Assembly (NCBI RefSeq): GCF_042186555.1
Contig: NC_133324.1
Span: 137,242,156-137,306,155 of the forward strand
Direction of reading: 5' to 3'
Length of the DNA: 64,000 bases
From: Aquarana catesbeiana
Lineage: Eukaryota > Chordata > Amphibia > Anura > Ranidae
Both the position numbers and the translations under genes were made by a program. The notes beneath the pieces were generated by a model. That model had not been told where the DNA came from, ran no database searches, and saw nothing but the letters and a program-made list of their open reading frames with translations. Positions 1 through 9,899 of this stretch are shown in pieces. The stretch's first letter is position 1. Every line of letters begins with the position of its first letter.

Positions 1-740
1 AACCCCCAAACATTATTATATATATGTTTTTTTTAGCAAAGACCCTAGAGAATACAATGGCGGTTGTTGCAACTTTTTATCTCGCACGGTATTTGCGCAG
101 CAATTTTTCGAATGCGTTTTTTGGGAAAAAAAATCTCTATGATCAACATCCGGGGCTGGCGGATCCTGTCTCCGAGTCACCGATCATAGCGGTGAGTCGG
201 TAGAAGCACCAGAGGGAGGCGGGAGGGGGGGACGTCCCCTCTCGCCTCCCATAAGAACGATCAAGCGGCGGAACAGCCGCTATGATCATTCTTATGGTGT
301 AGGGAATCGCTGGTTGAAAACGGCAATATCTGAATGATGTCTGTAGCTACAGGCATCATTCAGATATCCCCGCTCAAAGTCCATCAGGTCATATGACGAT
401 GGGCTGGCGGCAACAGGTTAAAGCATCGCCAATAGAGCTTTTTAAGTGCCATCGTTTGTCACCATTCCACCATGCAATTTTAAAGCGTGACATGTTAGGT
501 ATATATATACACGGCGTAACATCAACTTTTATATTTTACCAAACAATTGGGTATTATACAGTGTTTTTGTGCATTTTAATTCAGTAAAGTATATTTTTTC
601 CTAAAAAAATGTGTTTGAAAAACTGCTGCGCAAATATCATGTGAAATAAAAATTGTAACAATGTATTTTTCTCCTGGGTCTTTGCTTTCAGAAAATATAT
701 AATTTTAGGGGTTCTAAGAAATTACTGAGTAAAAAAAATA
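1..740. mobile_element. Fold-back non-autonomous DNA transposon
   Basis: The first about 150 bases are an imperfect reverse complement of about 560-715, so this element folds back on itself. The arms share words such as the reverse complement of 'gcgcaaata' and a 'ggtctttgct' block. A central part around 200-300 holds G/C-rich inverted words. The segment around 420-560 (including 'aaagcgtgacatgtt') recurs at 56440-56600 and in reverse at 31325-31390, so it is a dispersed family. No coding capacity is seen; the short open frame at 393-587 crosses repeat sequence only. The left end may lie outside the window. Confidence 0.6.
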
Positions 741-759
741 CATATTTTTACATGTATGT

Positions 760-1192
760 GAGAAGTACACACGATCGGATTTTCTGACAACAAAACCATG
801 GATTTTTTTTCCCGAAGGATGTTGGCTCAAACTTGTCTTGCATACACACGGTCACACAAATGTTGGCAGAAAATTCCGAACGTGAGAACGTGGTGACTTA
901 CAACACGTACGACGAGCCGAGAAAAAGGAAGTTCAGTAGCCAGTGCGGCTCCTTCTGCTTGATTCAGAGCATGCGTGAACTTTTGTGCGACGGACTTGTG
1001 TACACACGATCGGACTTTCCGACAACAAGTTTTGTTGTCGAAAAATTTGAGAACCTCCTCTCAAACATTTGTGTGCGGAAATTCCGACAGCAAATGTTCG
1101 ATGAAGCATACACACGGTAGGACTATCCTACAACAAGCTCACATCCAACATTTCCCGTCGGTAAATCCAACCGTGTGTACGCGGCATTAGAA
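760..1192. mobile_element. MITE-like element, GTACACACGATCGG family, copy 1
   Basis: The segment starts with 'gtacacacgatcggatttt' and ends with 'ccgtgtgtacgcggcatta', an inverted terminal match. Internal words such as 'ccgacaacaa' and 'ttgttgtcg' are also inverted. A second copy with the same internal order lies at 38261-38697. It has no transposase, so it is a non-autonomous DNA transposon. Superfamily is not decided: the flanking duplication is not clear here because the left terminus has diverged. Open frames across it are artefacts of the repeat. Confidence 0.7.
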
Positions 1193-2571
1193 TTAGCTTT
1201 GGCAGTTAGTGATTAAATAACCATCCATGGCTGAAATACAAATAGCACATTAGAGCTAGTGGAATGTCAAAGTGAATGTATTTTTTTTTTTGCTATTACC
1301 TCGCAGATAATACAGAAAACACTGAAAGTGACGACTAGAACTGATATAACTGACAATTCACAGTTTACTTGGAGTAGATGTAAAACAAGAGGAATTCCGC
1401 CTTGCTCTGTTTATTGATGACCTTTGGAAGAATGTCTAAGAATGAGGATTTGTGGTTGAAAGATTATTGCATGACTTAAGAGGATCTGTTCCTTAGACGT
1501 GACACAGACCCCATGTGCTTCAGAAAATGTGCACTTATCATGATTCCATTTTCAGTTACATTAAGTGCAATAAGCTCAGTTTAAGTCGAAAGCAGATACA
1601 CTGACATAAGTACGTCTACCTATCTTTTATACATAAAAAATGATCGTTTTTCCAGATGTTGAGGTCCAAAAGTCGAATAATTGCCTTAATCAGAAGAGTG
1701 GCTGTTTGGAAGTTGGAATAAGAAGAAAAAGTGATGAATCTGGCAGAGGGAATAAAATCTTGACTGGAGATAAAGGGAAGAGGAAATTGAAAAAGCATGT
1801 GAAAATGATTAACTATAGAAATAGATAGTGGTGTGCGCATCTGCGTTCGCATTAATATGGTATTACAACCAGAGCACAGAACGCTCAATTGCACATGGCT
1901 CTCCCAGGTCCAGGCGACCTCATCATTGTCAGACACTTTACAGACTTTAATAAATGAGGGCCTTAGTCATGTAATCCAGACCTGATGACTGGCTGTGTCG
2001 TGGGCCGGTGTTCTGGATTGTGTACAAAGCGAGGCACCTGTCAGATGGAAAGCGAATCGGTCTCAGATGTGGTGGTGATGCGCAGTTTTTATGCCTGAAA
2101 AATTATATATTCCCTGTACTCCTATACCAACAAACTGATTATTATGGAATTAGACAGATGATAAAGTAAACAGACCGCTGTGTGAACCAATTAAATAAGT
2201 CCAAACTCTGTGAGCTCATCTCTCTTCAAAGAGCTGGAAGAAGAAAGTCAGCTCAGGTGTTACTCAGTTCTGTACATTTTGTTTCCAGTCTTTCTTCATC
2301 ATAAGCCTCCACTTCAATGGGTTATATCAAAGGGCACCGTCTCTGTTTACTATTTCAAATTATTAACTGAAGCTATGACGGTTACTAGTTGAAAAGGTTT
2401 AAAAATGAAAGGGGACTATTTGAGAAGCAGAAATCTGAAGCACAGAAATAATTAAACACTTTCGTAAACTTTAATCAGTAGAAGAAGTAGCAGTGGACAA
2501 CAGCGATGGAGATTCTGAATTTACCTTCTTCACACTGCTATACACCCTTACATATTTCTAGCAAACTTCAA
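1193..2571. other. Unassigned non-coding stretch
   Basis: No coding exon, RNA gene or clear repeat termini were recognised here. The overlapping short frames at 1616-1936 (minus) and 1640-1828 (plus) have no recognisable domain. Confidence 0.4.
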
Positions 2572-3471
2572 CCACTTGACCTCCGGAAGATTTACCCTCC
2601 TTCATGACCAGGCCATTTTTTTACGATACGGCACTGCGTTCTTTTAACTGACAAATGCGCGGGCATGCGACGCTGTACACAAATGAAATTTATGTCCTTT
2701 TTTCCCACAAATAGAGATTTCTATTGGTGGTATTTGATCACCTCTGCGGCTTTTATTTTTTGCGCTATAAACAAAAAAAGACCGACATTTTTGAAAAAAA
2801 AAAAAAACCCAATATTTTTTACTTTTTGCTATAAAACATAGCCAATAAAAAAAATGTAAAAAAAAAAAAATCTAATTTCTTCATTAGGCCAATATGTATT
2901 CTGCTACATATTTTTGGTAAAAAAATTTATAGCGTCTACAAACTATGGGATTTTCTTATGGCAGCGATCAGTGACTTATAGCGGGACTGCGATATTGGGG
3001 CAGAAAAATCTGACACTTTTGACACTTTTTGGGGATCAGTGACACTAATACAGTGATCAGTGCTAAAAAATATGCACTGTCAATGTCCTAATGACACTGG
3101 CTGATAAGGGGTTAACATCAGCGACGATCAAAGGGTTAAATGTGTGCCTGACCAGTGATTAACTACTGTGTGGGAGGTGCTTGTACTAGGGAAAGGCATG
3201 GATCAGTGCCCCTGCTTAGCAGAGACACAGGATCCATGCCTTCTGTAGTGACAGTGGGCAGTGTAGTGTACCAAGCATCAGCAGGTGCTCCTGAAAATCG
3301 AGTATGCTCTACCCGCCGATCAGCTCTCGCTGTGTCTAATCACAGTGGTAGCAGGCCGGCGGCGGCGTGCGCACCCAGGACCTAGAAGTGCAGGATCACT
3401 TACTAGATACGTGATCCTGCGCAGCAGAGCCGCCTTGCCACATATATGTAAGTTATACAGTCAACAAGCAG
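2572..3471. mobile_element. TTAA-type (piggyBac-like) non-autonomous element, copy A
   Basis: The left end reads 'ccacttgacctccgg' and the right end 'aacaagcag' followed by TTAA at 3472-3475, an imperfect inverted pair. Internal blocks ('tggtatttgatcacctctgc', the A-rich stretch near 2790-2870, 'gcagcgatcagtgactt', 'ggggttaac') align in order with 14882-16034 and 25711-26580. It has no open transposase. The TTAA target and the piggyBac C-terminal domain in a related element at 47.8 kb suggest a piggyBac origin (inference). The left TTAA is mutated. Confidence 0.7.
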
Positions 3472-3504
3472 TTAAAATAGGGAATAATGGTTTGAATATG
3501 TATG

Positions 3505-3780
3505 TAGTACCCTCCCAGTTAGGGTATTGGGATGTTAGGCAAATTTAGCTTGGCTTGACTAGCTGTAGTCAGTGAAACAGTGGTTGATTATTTTGGCCTG
3601 CTCAATGCTTCACAGGCTGCTTGTCTGATTATATCCCCCTGCAATTCTAGAGGTTTCTAGAATCACAGTGGTAGGAAAAGGCAGAAGGGCAGTCTGAATA
3701 TTTATGGGGACCCAGACAATCCCTGGGGAGGTGTGCCCAGTAGATGGTTAGAGATCCCATAAATAGTCTGAGGCATGGAG
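3505..3780. mobile_element. LTR-like element start, outermost layer of the nested stack
   Basis: The segment begins TGTAGTACCCTCCC, similar to the TGTAGCACCC starts of the LTR-like copies at 4349 and 35691. It runs up to the 16-bp duplication at 3781-3796 and continues after 12243. Its far end was not found, so LTR identity is tentative. Confidence 0.4.
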
Positions 3781-3796
3781 CAGGAGTTGAGTTGGT
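3781..3796 (+). repeat. Left TSD of the older PLE fragment
   Basis: 'caggagttgagttggt' recurs exactly at 12228-12243. The two copies bracket all the inner layers, and the outer sequence becomes continuous if one copy and the intervening DNA are removed. Confidence 0.88.
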
Positions 3797-4348
3797 AAAG
3801 AACAAACAACAGAGGGTGCAACAGCCTAGTGCATTATCCCAAGGATACTTTATTTATAAAAAAGGTAAAAACATACTCACAGACAATAAAGGTGTACAAC
3901 ATGCCAAGCCACCATCTTGTGGCACAGTGGATAGTGAGACCCAGAGAAGTCCAACGCCAACAAGACGACATCCAAAATTAAGAGCTGGCTTACGCGTTTC
4001 GAAGGTATACCCTCTTCATCAGAGCTAAACATGTACAAGCTTACCCTTGCACTTAAATACCCTACTGGCCATGTCATGGGAACCACAAGGTCCTCCCACA
4101 CAATAGGGGGAGGGCGGCTGTAACGGGGCCATGTGACCACAGCCAAAAACAACAACAATAACAATGTGTCCAGGGACCAACCACTACATAATAGACTAGC
4201 GACCCCCCTAAACATCCAACCCAAAAAATAATGTGGTAAAAAGTTCTGTACAAGTTCACAAAAAATAATAAATACCATTCAATAAATATATAAAAAAAAG
4301 TTGTAAATAAAATGATAAATATATGTTAAAAAATGGAATTCATATAAA
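3797..4348 (-). mobile_element. Older Penelope-like fragment, left part (inverted)
   Basis: This is the inverted left part of an older PLE-like insertion. Its first about 165 bases are the reverse complement of about 11947-12090, the right part of the same insertion, so the element is fold-back in structure. On the minus strand it carries a hammerhead-like motif (4024-3990) followed about 140 bases later by AATAAA (near 3850), the same order as in the intact PLE at 10991-11107. The insertion is bounded by a perfect 16-bp TSD. No RT remains in it. The minus open frame at 3877-4278 has no recognisable domain. Confidence 0.7.
3990..4024 (-). ncRNA. Hammerhead ribozyme-like motif (best match to the core)
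   Basis: Read on the minus strand, the motif has CTGATGA (4022-4016), one extra A, a stem II of GAGGG against CCTTC with a TATA loop, then GAAAC (4000-3996) and GCGTA. Sequence before the core ends in AGCT and sequence after the predicted cleavage site starts AGC, giving at least 3 bp of stem I. Core nucleotides C3 U4 G5 A6 N7 G8 A9 and G12 A13 A14 are all present. Stem III is minimal (ACGCGT), as is known for hammerheads in Penelope-like elements, which may act as dimers. The extra A before stem II is shared with the other copies here. Confidence 0.65.
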
Positions 4349-5451
4349 TGTAGCACCCTCTACCATAGGTAGGTGCTAGAGTGAGGATTTTTTGCTAAGG
4401 AACTGTCAGTACAGGTAAATTTAGGCAGGCGTATGCTTCAGGCTAGGCCTGTTTGTTTTGACCTGGGGGCAGGGAGTGGTTAGTGTAGCAGTGGGTGTAA
4501 CCACCTCTACTTTTGTTCTGAGGCGCCTCCCTGCTTCCAGGGAGAATGTTCTGGAAGAGGGGCAGGGTCTAGGACTGGAGTGGCAGGCAGCTCATGTGAG
4601 GAGCCTTGACCAATCCCCAACTGGAATTGGCAGGGGGCAGGCCTCCCATATAAGCTGAGGTAACAGACCACTGGGAGTAGTTGTCGGCCGGGAGAATGGA
4701 GTAATAGACAGCAGCAGGAGGGCACCCCCATGGAGTAATAGACAGCAGTAGGAGGGCACCCCCATGGGGAGGGGGGGTGCGCCGATTGCAGAAAGAGGCC
4801 CGGGAGAGCTGTGAGGGAGCTCCGCCCTTACACGGTCATGAGTGAAGTTCTCATCTTTACACGGTCATTGATGAGGAGTTCCTGGAGCAGAGGGGCAGGA
4901 GAAGCTGTCGGAACGTATGGTCCAGTTAGGTTCTCCATCATGGACTCGGGGCAGAGAAAGGTCGGTGAGTGTACCATAGTGGAGTGCTGGATGTGGAGAC
5001 ATGCCAGGAAGTCTGGGAGGGAACCTCATCCTTACACGGTCATGGATGAGGTCCTCATCTTTACACGGTCATTGATGAGGAGTCCTGGAACAGAAGAGAG
5101 ACTGTGGGGAATAGTGTCAAATCGATGAGGCCCCAGGGCGCAGGATTTGCAGGCTGGACTAGCTGGGAACAGTAGTCCACCGTTCAGCACATGCTACTAA
5201 ACTACTAGGCCTCCAGGGAGAGGTACTGCAGGCCTCTGGCCTAGTAGCAGCAACCAATCAGAGTCAGCATTAGAGAGTATTCAGAGAGGGTTCTTTTGCA
5301 TATAGAAGAGGATGTGACAAGAAACATAATGTGCTACAGAAAAAGTTTGTGCAGGAGGGAAGGATTCCTGGGACCAATAGTCTGCAGCAGTTACACAGAG
5401 GAGGAGCAATAATTTGCATGGTGATGCAGGAAAGAGACTGTAGATGTTATA
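4349..5451 (+). mobile_element. LTR-like element, copy 1, part before the nested PLE
   Basis: The segment begins TGTAGCACCCTCT and is related to 35691-36768 (plus) and 21360-22738 (minus). It is split by the young PLE and resumes at 11638. No internal gag or pol was found, so it resembles a solo LTR of about 1.1-1.5 kb. It contains a local tandem block at about 4690-4770 ('ggagtaatagacagcag' twice) and a 'tacacggtcat' block repeated near 4830-5070. There is no clean TSD; weak 'ataaa' words flank 4349 and about 11919. Confidence 0.6.
5439..5451 (+). repeat. Left TSD of the full-length PLE
   Basis: 'tgtagatgttata' at 5439-5451 recurs exactly at 11625-11637. Removing one copy and the DNA between them restores a continuous LTR-like sequence. 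Part of the right copy could be shared with the element end, so the length is 9-13 bp. Confidence 0.85.
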
Positions 5452-5532
5452 GACCAGAAAAGATAAAAGTGTAACCCTGCGCTTACCCAACAAAGGAAGC
5501 AGCTCACACAACAAATAAGGATTTTGTCAAAT
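5452..5532 (-). repeat. Inverted 5' piece of the PLE
   Basis: Bases 5451-5532 are the exact reverse complement of 6132-6213, the 82 bases that follow the left pLTR. The left pLTR is therefore held between two inverted arms. Inverted partial copies at the 5' end are a known feature of Penelope-type insertions and probably arise during target-primed synthesis (inference). Base 5451 also counts as the end of the TSD. Confidence 0.88.
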
Positions 5533-6131
5533 CTCCACTGCCTGCCATAATTTTAAATTGAAGCGCTTTTCTTACTACTGAAATGTAAGTTGTTTACTTA
5601 TTTTAATAAATCTGTTTTCCCAAACGGTATTATGCTATGTGGCTCCCCTTCTTTATTCATATATGGATTATCCATCTGAGATGACCCGTGGGAAGGTTTG
5701 CCATTTACCTTGAGTTCCGTCAGAAGTGTGGACATATACTGAAGCTTTACCACCATCCAGTCGCAAGGTTCTTCTCTTTGATTACCCGTTGGGGTCACAA
5801 GCTTGTTTGACTCATTGAACGTATGTTCTTATGAGTTCAATCCTTCTGGTAAGCCTTCATTTTTCCTTATGTGGAGGGTCCATCACTCGTTTGCATGTAT
5901 TATCCACGTGGTGAATAAGGAGCCATACATACCTTTGGACTAACACCAGTCCTCTTCAAACTTTTAAAATATCTGAAGAAACATCAGAGACTTTATTTTG
6001 TTTATTTTCTTTATCTGTGAAGATTAACATAATTTGCAACTACGGTTGTTTGACATAGACGTTTTTCCTTTATTCTTTATTATTTTACAAGCTTTTTAAT
6101 CCACAGCGCTACACTTGTATATGCATTTGTA
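5533..6131 (+). repeat. PLE left pseudo-LTR (pLTR)
   Basis: This 599-bp segment matches 11030-11628 base for base at a constant offset of 5497, with a single difference found by eye (G at 5922, A at 11419). It contains an AATAAA signal near 5605. The hammerhead-like motif is not in this copy: shared sequence begins 7 bases after the cleavage site predicted in the right-hand motif. Confidence 0.9.
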
Positions 6132-6223
6132 ATTTGACAAAATCCTTATTTGTTGTGTGAGCTGCTTCCTTTGTTGGGTAAGCGCAGGGTTACACTTTTA
6201 TCTTTTCTGGTCTGTATACTATT

Positions 6224-7393
6224 TTGGAACAAACACTGCAGCTACCCTTATCTATATTGGCTTCCTCTGCCAAGATGGACATTTTTGACTATCGAGCCGC
6301 CCATAAGGTTAACACCGAGGGAGTATTTGTCACAACTGGGAGTGACACGGAGGTTGGAGGTCTATTTTTGAGATTAAAAAACATCTTGACCACTGAACTT
6401 CACCTTCAGTGGGATTTAGTATTTCTACAACAATATATCTCTGAACAAATGGTACCAAGAAGCCTCCGGTGGGAAGTTCAACCCCAACAGGGTGAAACCG
6501 ATTTAGACTCCTGGTTTAAATATTTTAATGATGCTGGTATTAATTTTTTAAATGTACTTATTTCTAAGAAAAAGAATAGATTGGTCTCTCTGGATAGGGA
6601 GATCAAGGATTTGAAAGACAAATTACTAGCACATAAAAATACTCAAGAATATAACTCTTTGTCCTCTAATCTCCAGAGTCATCTGGAGAAGGAGGACAGA
6701 GATCAGAAATATAAAAAACAGAAGAAATATTCTAGAGATGTTGGAGACTATAGAAATAATGGTGTTTTTGGGTGGCAGAAACTTTTTTTGGTTGCTCCAC
6801 CTATGGAAGTTTCGTCTGGCAACAGTGAAATGGCCATACCAACAACTGCCCCCATACCTCCAACAACTCTAGCCTCCCATCCCCTTGTCACCAAGGGTCG
6901 ACCCTCTAGGGACACTGAAAGATACAATGAAGACCCGTACAAATCCCAACCAAGAGTGCGTCATTATAGCCCACATACTCCTAAAAACCTTTCAAGGGGT
7001 AGGGGCAATCACAGAGGGAAACGTGGAGGTAGGGGAAACCCCAGAGGGGATGTATACCACTCTACCACACGTCCCCATTGGGAGTATGATAACCAACCCC
7101 AACGCCCCTCATTTCCAAGACATGAGACACGTCCTAATTCTTCGTATTATGACGAAAGTCCTTACTATCGGTACCCCTCCTCCCCAATCCACACCTATAA
7201 TAGATATTCACCTCTTAGAGATACCCACATCAGGAGAGACAGCTATGTCGATCCTCCATATATTCAAAATCCCACGACCTACCATAATCAGGTTTTTCAC
7301 GAGGACCGACACACCACAAAAAGAGGTCCAGACCCAAGAGAGGGTGCCGAGGGGGGAGGAGAGTACAGAAAAGAAAAGAGAAAAAGAGTGTAG
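6224..7393 (+). CDS. PLE ORF1, coiled-coil/RGG-rich putative RNA-binding protein
   Basis: This is a 389-aa open frame just upstream of the RT gene. The first ATG gives MEQTL; a second at residue 18 (MDIFDYRAAHK) may be the better start because the RNA leader before it is short. Residues about 105-165 are rich in K, E, D and L ('SLDREIKDLKDKLLAHK') and look helical or coiled-coil. Residues about 255-290 hold RG/RGG repeats ('RGRGNHRGKRGGRG'), a common RNA-binding motif, followed by a Y/R/P-rich region and a basic tail KEKRKRV. I recognise no catalytic domain. By analogy with other retroelement ORF1 proteins it probably binds element RNA (inference). It ends at TAG 7391-7393, and the ORF2 frame, shifted by -1, is already open from 7288, so the two frames overlap by about 105 bases. 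Confidence 0.75.
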   Translation: MEQTLQLPLSILASSAKMDIFDYRAAHKVNTEGVFVTTGSDTEVGGLFLRLKNILTTELHLQWDLVFLQQYISEQMVPRSLRWEVQPQQGETDLDSWFKYFNDAGINFLNVLISKKKNRLVSLDREIKDLKDKLLAHKNTQEYNSLSSNLQSHLEKEDRDQKYKKQKKYSRDVGDYRNNGVFGWQKLFLVAPPMEVSSGNSEMAIPTTAPIPPTTLASHPLVTKGRPSRDTERYNEDPYKSQPRVRHYSPHTPKNLSRGRGNHRGKRGGRGNPRGDVYHSTTRPHWEYDNQPQRPSFPRHETRPNSSYYDESPYYRYPSSPIHTYNRYSPLRDTHIRRDSYVDPPYIQNPTTYHNQVFHEDRHTTKRGPDPREGAEGGGEYRKEKRKRV

Positions 7394-7413
7394 TAGGACA
7401 AGGGGTATTTAAT

Positions 7414-9663
7414 TTGAGCACCCAGGCACTTACTCAGGCTGAAATATCAGTGCTCGATAAGGGTCTCAAATATGCCCCTCCCAAGAAACTGAATAAATTT
7501 CATACATTCATTGATGTTCATAAATTCATACGTAAAATTAACATCCAAAGGTATTTGATTTCCAATCCCACCCGAACTGATTACCCAGCAGCTACCTCAG
7601 GTACTGTACACTCGGGATTATCCAATCCGTCCTTATTTGTCCCTCCAGTCCCTATCACTCCCGCAGTGAAAATTTTTAGAGATCTCGTTCTTGATGATCT
7701 TGCCAGACTACCAGAAAAACATATTCGACATTCATCCTTGTCAAAAAAAGGATTACAATCCTTGTGTGCACGGAAAAATTTAGTTGTCCGCCCCGCGGAT
7801 AAAGGAGGAGGTATAGTGGTGTTGGATAAAAGCCAATATGAGAAGGAGATGTATCGGATATTGAGAGAACCAGATACTTACGTAGAACTCTCCAATAATC
7901 CCACTAGTATATACAAGAAACAACTACAGACCCTTATAACCAAAGGTTATGATTCTAGGATTCTAAATAAAAAGGAGAAAGCCTTCCTGGTACCCTCTGC
8001 ACCAAGAATCCCCACCATCTACTATTTGTCAAAAATCCACAAAAACCCGACGTGCCCTCCAGGGAGACCCATCGTGAGTGGTATTAATTCTATTATGTCT
8101 AGAATAGGCAAATACATTGATTTCTATTTGCAACCTATTGTTTCAAAGACACCTTCTTTTTTGAAGGATACCAGCTCCACGATTAAACGCTTGGAAGGGA
8201 TTCAGTTACAGAAAGGTTTCATCATGGCTACAGCGGATGTGGCCTCGTTATACACGTGCATACCACACGAAAGAGGCATAGAGGCTGTCAGACACTTCCT
8301 TTATCGGGAGGAATCTCTGGCTTCTTTCCAGTGCGATTATTTGATAGAGTTGCTTGAATTCGCGACCAAACATAACTATTTTTGGTTCGATCAAAGGTTC
8401 TATTTGCAACAACGTGGAGTGGCCATGGGAGCGAAATTCGCTCCGAGTCTTGCGAACCTCTTCATGGCCAAATGGGAGGAGGATGTCGTCTATGCCTACG
8501 GGACTACCTCACTAGTCCTGTGGGCTAGATACATAGACGACATCCTCCTCCTATGGAGTGGTACTTCAGAATCATTGAAACAATTTTTTGAACACCTTAA
8601 TAATAATGATAGAGGTATCTCCTTATCTTATGAAGCGAGTGAAGATGTGATTCACTTCCTAGATCTAGAAATCAGGATTGTTAACGATCAATTTGAATTT
8701 AATACATATTTTAAGCCAACAGATCGAAACAGTTTCATTCCCACAGATAGCTGTCATCACAGATCTTGGCTTAACGCAGTTCCTCGTAGTCAGTTTCTGC
8801 GTCTTCGTAGGAACTGTACAAACGTGGAAGTATTTAGAGAACAAGCAAATATTTTAAAACAACGGTTTCTAGACAAGGGGTATGACAATACTACTTTAGA
8901 ATTGGATCTCCAGAGAGTTATAGATATTGACAGAAATTCCCTGTTTGAAGTCAAACCTGACAGGGAACCAGATTCCACATACAAGTGGGCAATGCTAACT
9001 TCATATTCAGTGCAACACAAACAAATTAAAAACATTATGAAAAAGCACTGGGGGGTGTTGAAGCAAGATAATATTTTAGCTAAGATATTACCGGAACAAG
9101 CCAAAATAATTTATAAAGGAGCACCATCCCTACGTGGCCTGGTAGCACCCAATGTTACGAACCCTCCAGTTCGCCCCTCTTTTTTCCACAATTTGACTGG
9201 ATTTTTTCCATGTAAAAAATGTGTTGTATGCCGACATAATACATTAACGGGACGCAAGACCACACATTTTATGTCGACAGTCACAGGGAAAAGGTATACC
9301 ATCAAACCTTTTTGTACATGTAATTCCAGATATGTAGTATATTTGATTACATGTCCATGTGGCCAACAATATGTTGGCCGCACAACAAGAACATTTACTA
9401 GAAGAGTGGGTGAACATATTGCCCTAATTAAAGGGAGGAAGTCCAAACACAGTGTACCTAGACATTTCAAAGAATTCCATAACGGTAACCCACTAGGCTC
9501 ACAATTTCTAGTTATCGACCAATATACTCCACCTTGGAGAGGGGGTGCTAAGACCAGGGGCGTCTCCCGCCTAGAGACTTTCTGGATACATGAGCTACAG
9601 TCCCTCTCCCCAAGGGGTATGAATATGGAAATTGACATTAATGCATTTATCAATGACTCCTAG
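7414..9663 (+). CDS. PLE ORF2: reverse transcriptase with GIY-YIG endonuclease
   Basis: This is a 749-aa frame coding for the enzyme that copies element RNA into DNA at a nicked target. RT motifs: 'RPADKGGGIVVLD' (about 126-138), 'STIKR...TADVASLYT' with catalytic D275, 'QRGVAMGAKFAPSLANLF' (motif B), and YIDD at 373-376, the catalytic box. A cysteine cluster 'CKKCVVCRH' (about 605) and 'CTC...CPC' precede the nuclease. The GIY-YIG nuclease has VVYL (641-644), YVG (653-655), R659 and a late E721 in 'LETFWIHEL'. This order matches Penelope-like elements. The first codon listed is TTG; no ATG lies near the conserved N-terminal block ('FNLSTQALTQAE'), and the frame is open upstream to 7288, overlapping ORF1. 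Translation may use frameshifting, a non-ATG start or splicing (inference). It is intact, so possibly functional. Confidence 0.93.
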   Translation: MSTQALTQAEISVLDKGLKYAPPKKLNKFHTFIDVHKFIRKINIQRYLISNPTRTDYPAATSGTVHSGLSNPSLFVPPVPITPAVKIFRDLVLDDLARLPEKHIRHSSLSKKGLQSLCARKNLVVRPADKGGGIVVLDKSQYEKEMYRILREPDTYVELSNNPTSIYKKQLQTLITKGYDSRILNKKEKAFLVPSAPRIPTIYYLSKIHKNPTCPPGRPIVSGINSIMSRIGKYIDFYLQPIVSKTPSFLKDTSSTIKRLEGIQLQKGFIMATADVASLYTCIPHERGIEAVRHFLYREESLASFQCDYLIELLEFATKHNYFWFDQRFYLQQRGVAMGAKFAPSLANLFMAKWEEDVVYAYGTTSLVLWARYIDDILLLWSGTSESLKQFFEHLNNNDRGISLSYEASEDVIHFLDLEIRIVNDQFEFNTYFKPTDRNSFIPTDSCHHRSWLNAVPRSQFLRLRRNCTNVEVFREQANILKQRFLDKGYDNTTLELDLQRVIDIDRNSLFEVKPDREPDSTYKWAMLTSYSVQHKQIKNIMKKHWGVLKQDNILAKILPEQAKIIYKGAPSLRGLVAPNVTNPPVRPSFFHNLTGFFPCKKCVVCRHNTLTGRKTTHFMSTVTGKRYTIKPFCTCNSRYVVYLITCPCGQQYVGRTTRTFTRRVGEHIALIKGRKSKHSVPRHFKEFHNGNPLGSQFLVIDQYTPPWRGGAKTRGVSRLETFWIHELQSLSPRGMNMEIDINAFINDS

Positions 9664-9899
9664 TTTTACTTCAGAGTAATCATTAGTTTTTGTATACTGG
9701 TGTTTAACTGTGAATTTTTTTGAGAATATATCTCAAGTCTATGGAAGCCAAATTTATGTACACATATATACAAAGATTTCACTGATAAGGATAATGTCAC
9801 TACTAATGATTTTCTACACTTTACATCTAAAAAAATTTTTTCTGATTCACATCATAACATTCGGAGATGGTATATGGAGATGAAAATCTCCTCACCACC

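Noticed and set aside
3877..4278. 133-aa minus frame with hydrophobic stretches
   Set aside because: It lies across the pLTR-like region with the hammerhead motif; no homologous domain recognised.
6885..7412. 175-aa plus frame overlapping ORF1
   Set aside because: It is a +1-phase shadow of the R/Y/P-rich part of ORF1, with no domain and no start context.
8790..9653. Minus frames of 104 and 180 aa opposite PLE ORF2
   Set aside because: They are antisense shadows of a gene with clear RT and GIY-YIG motifs.
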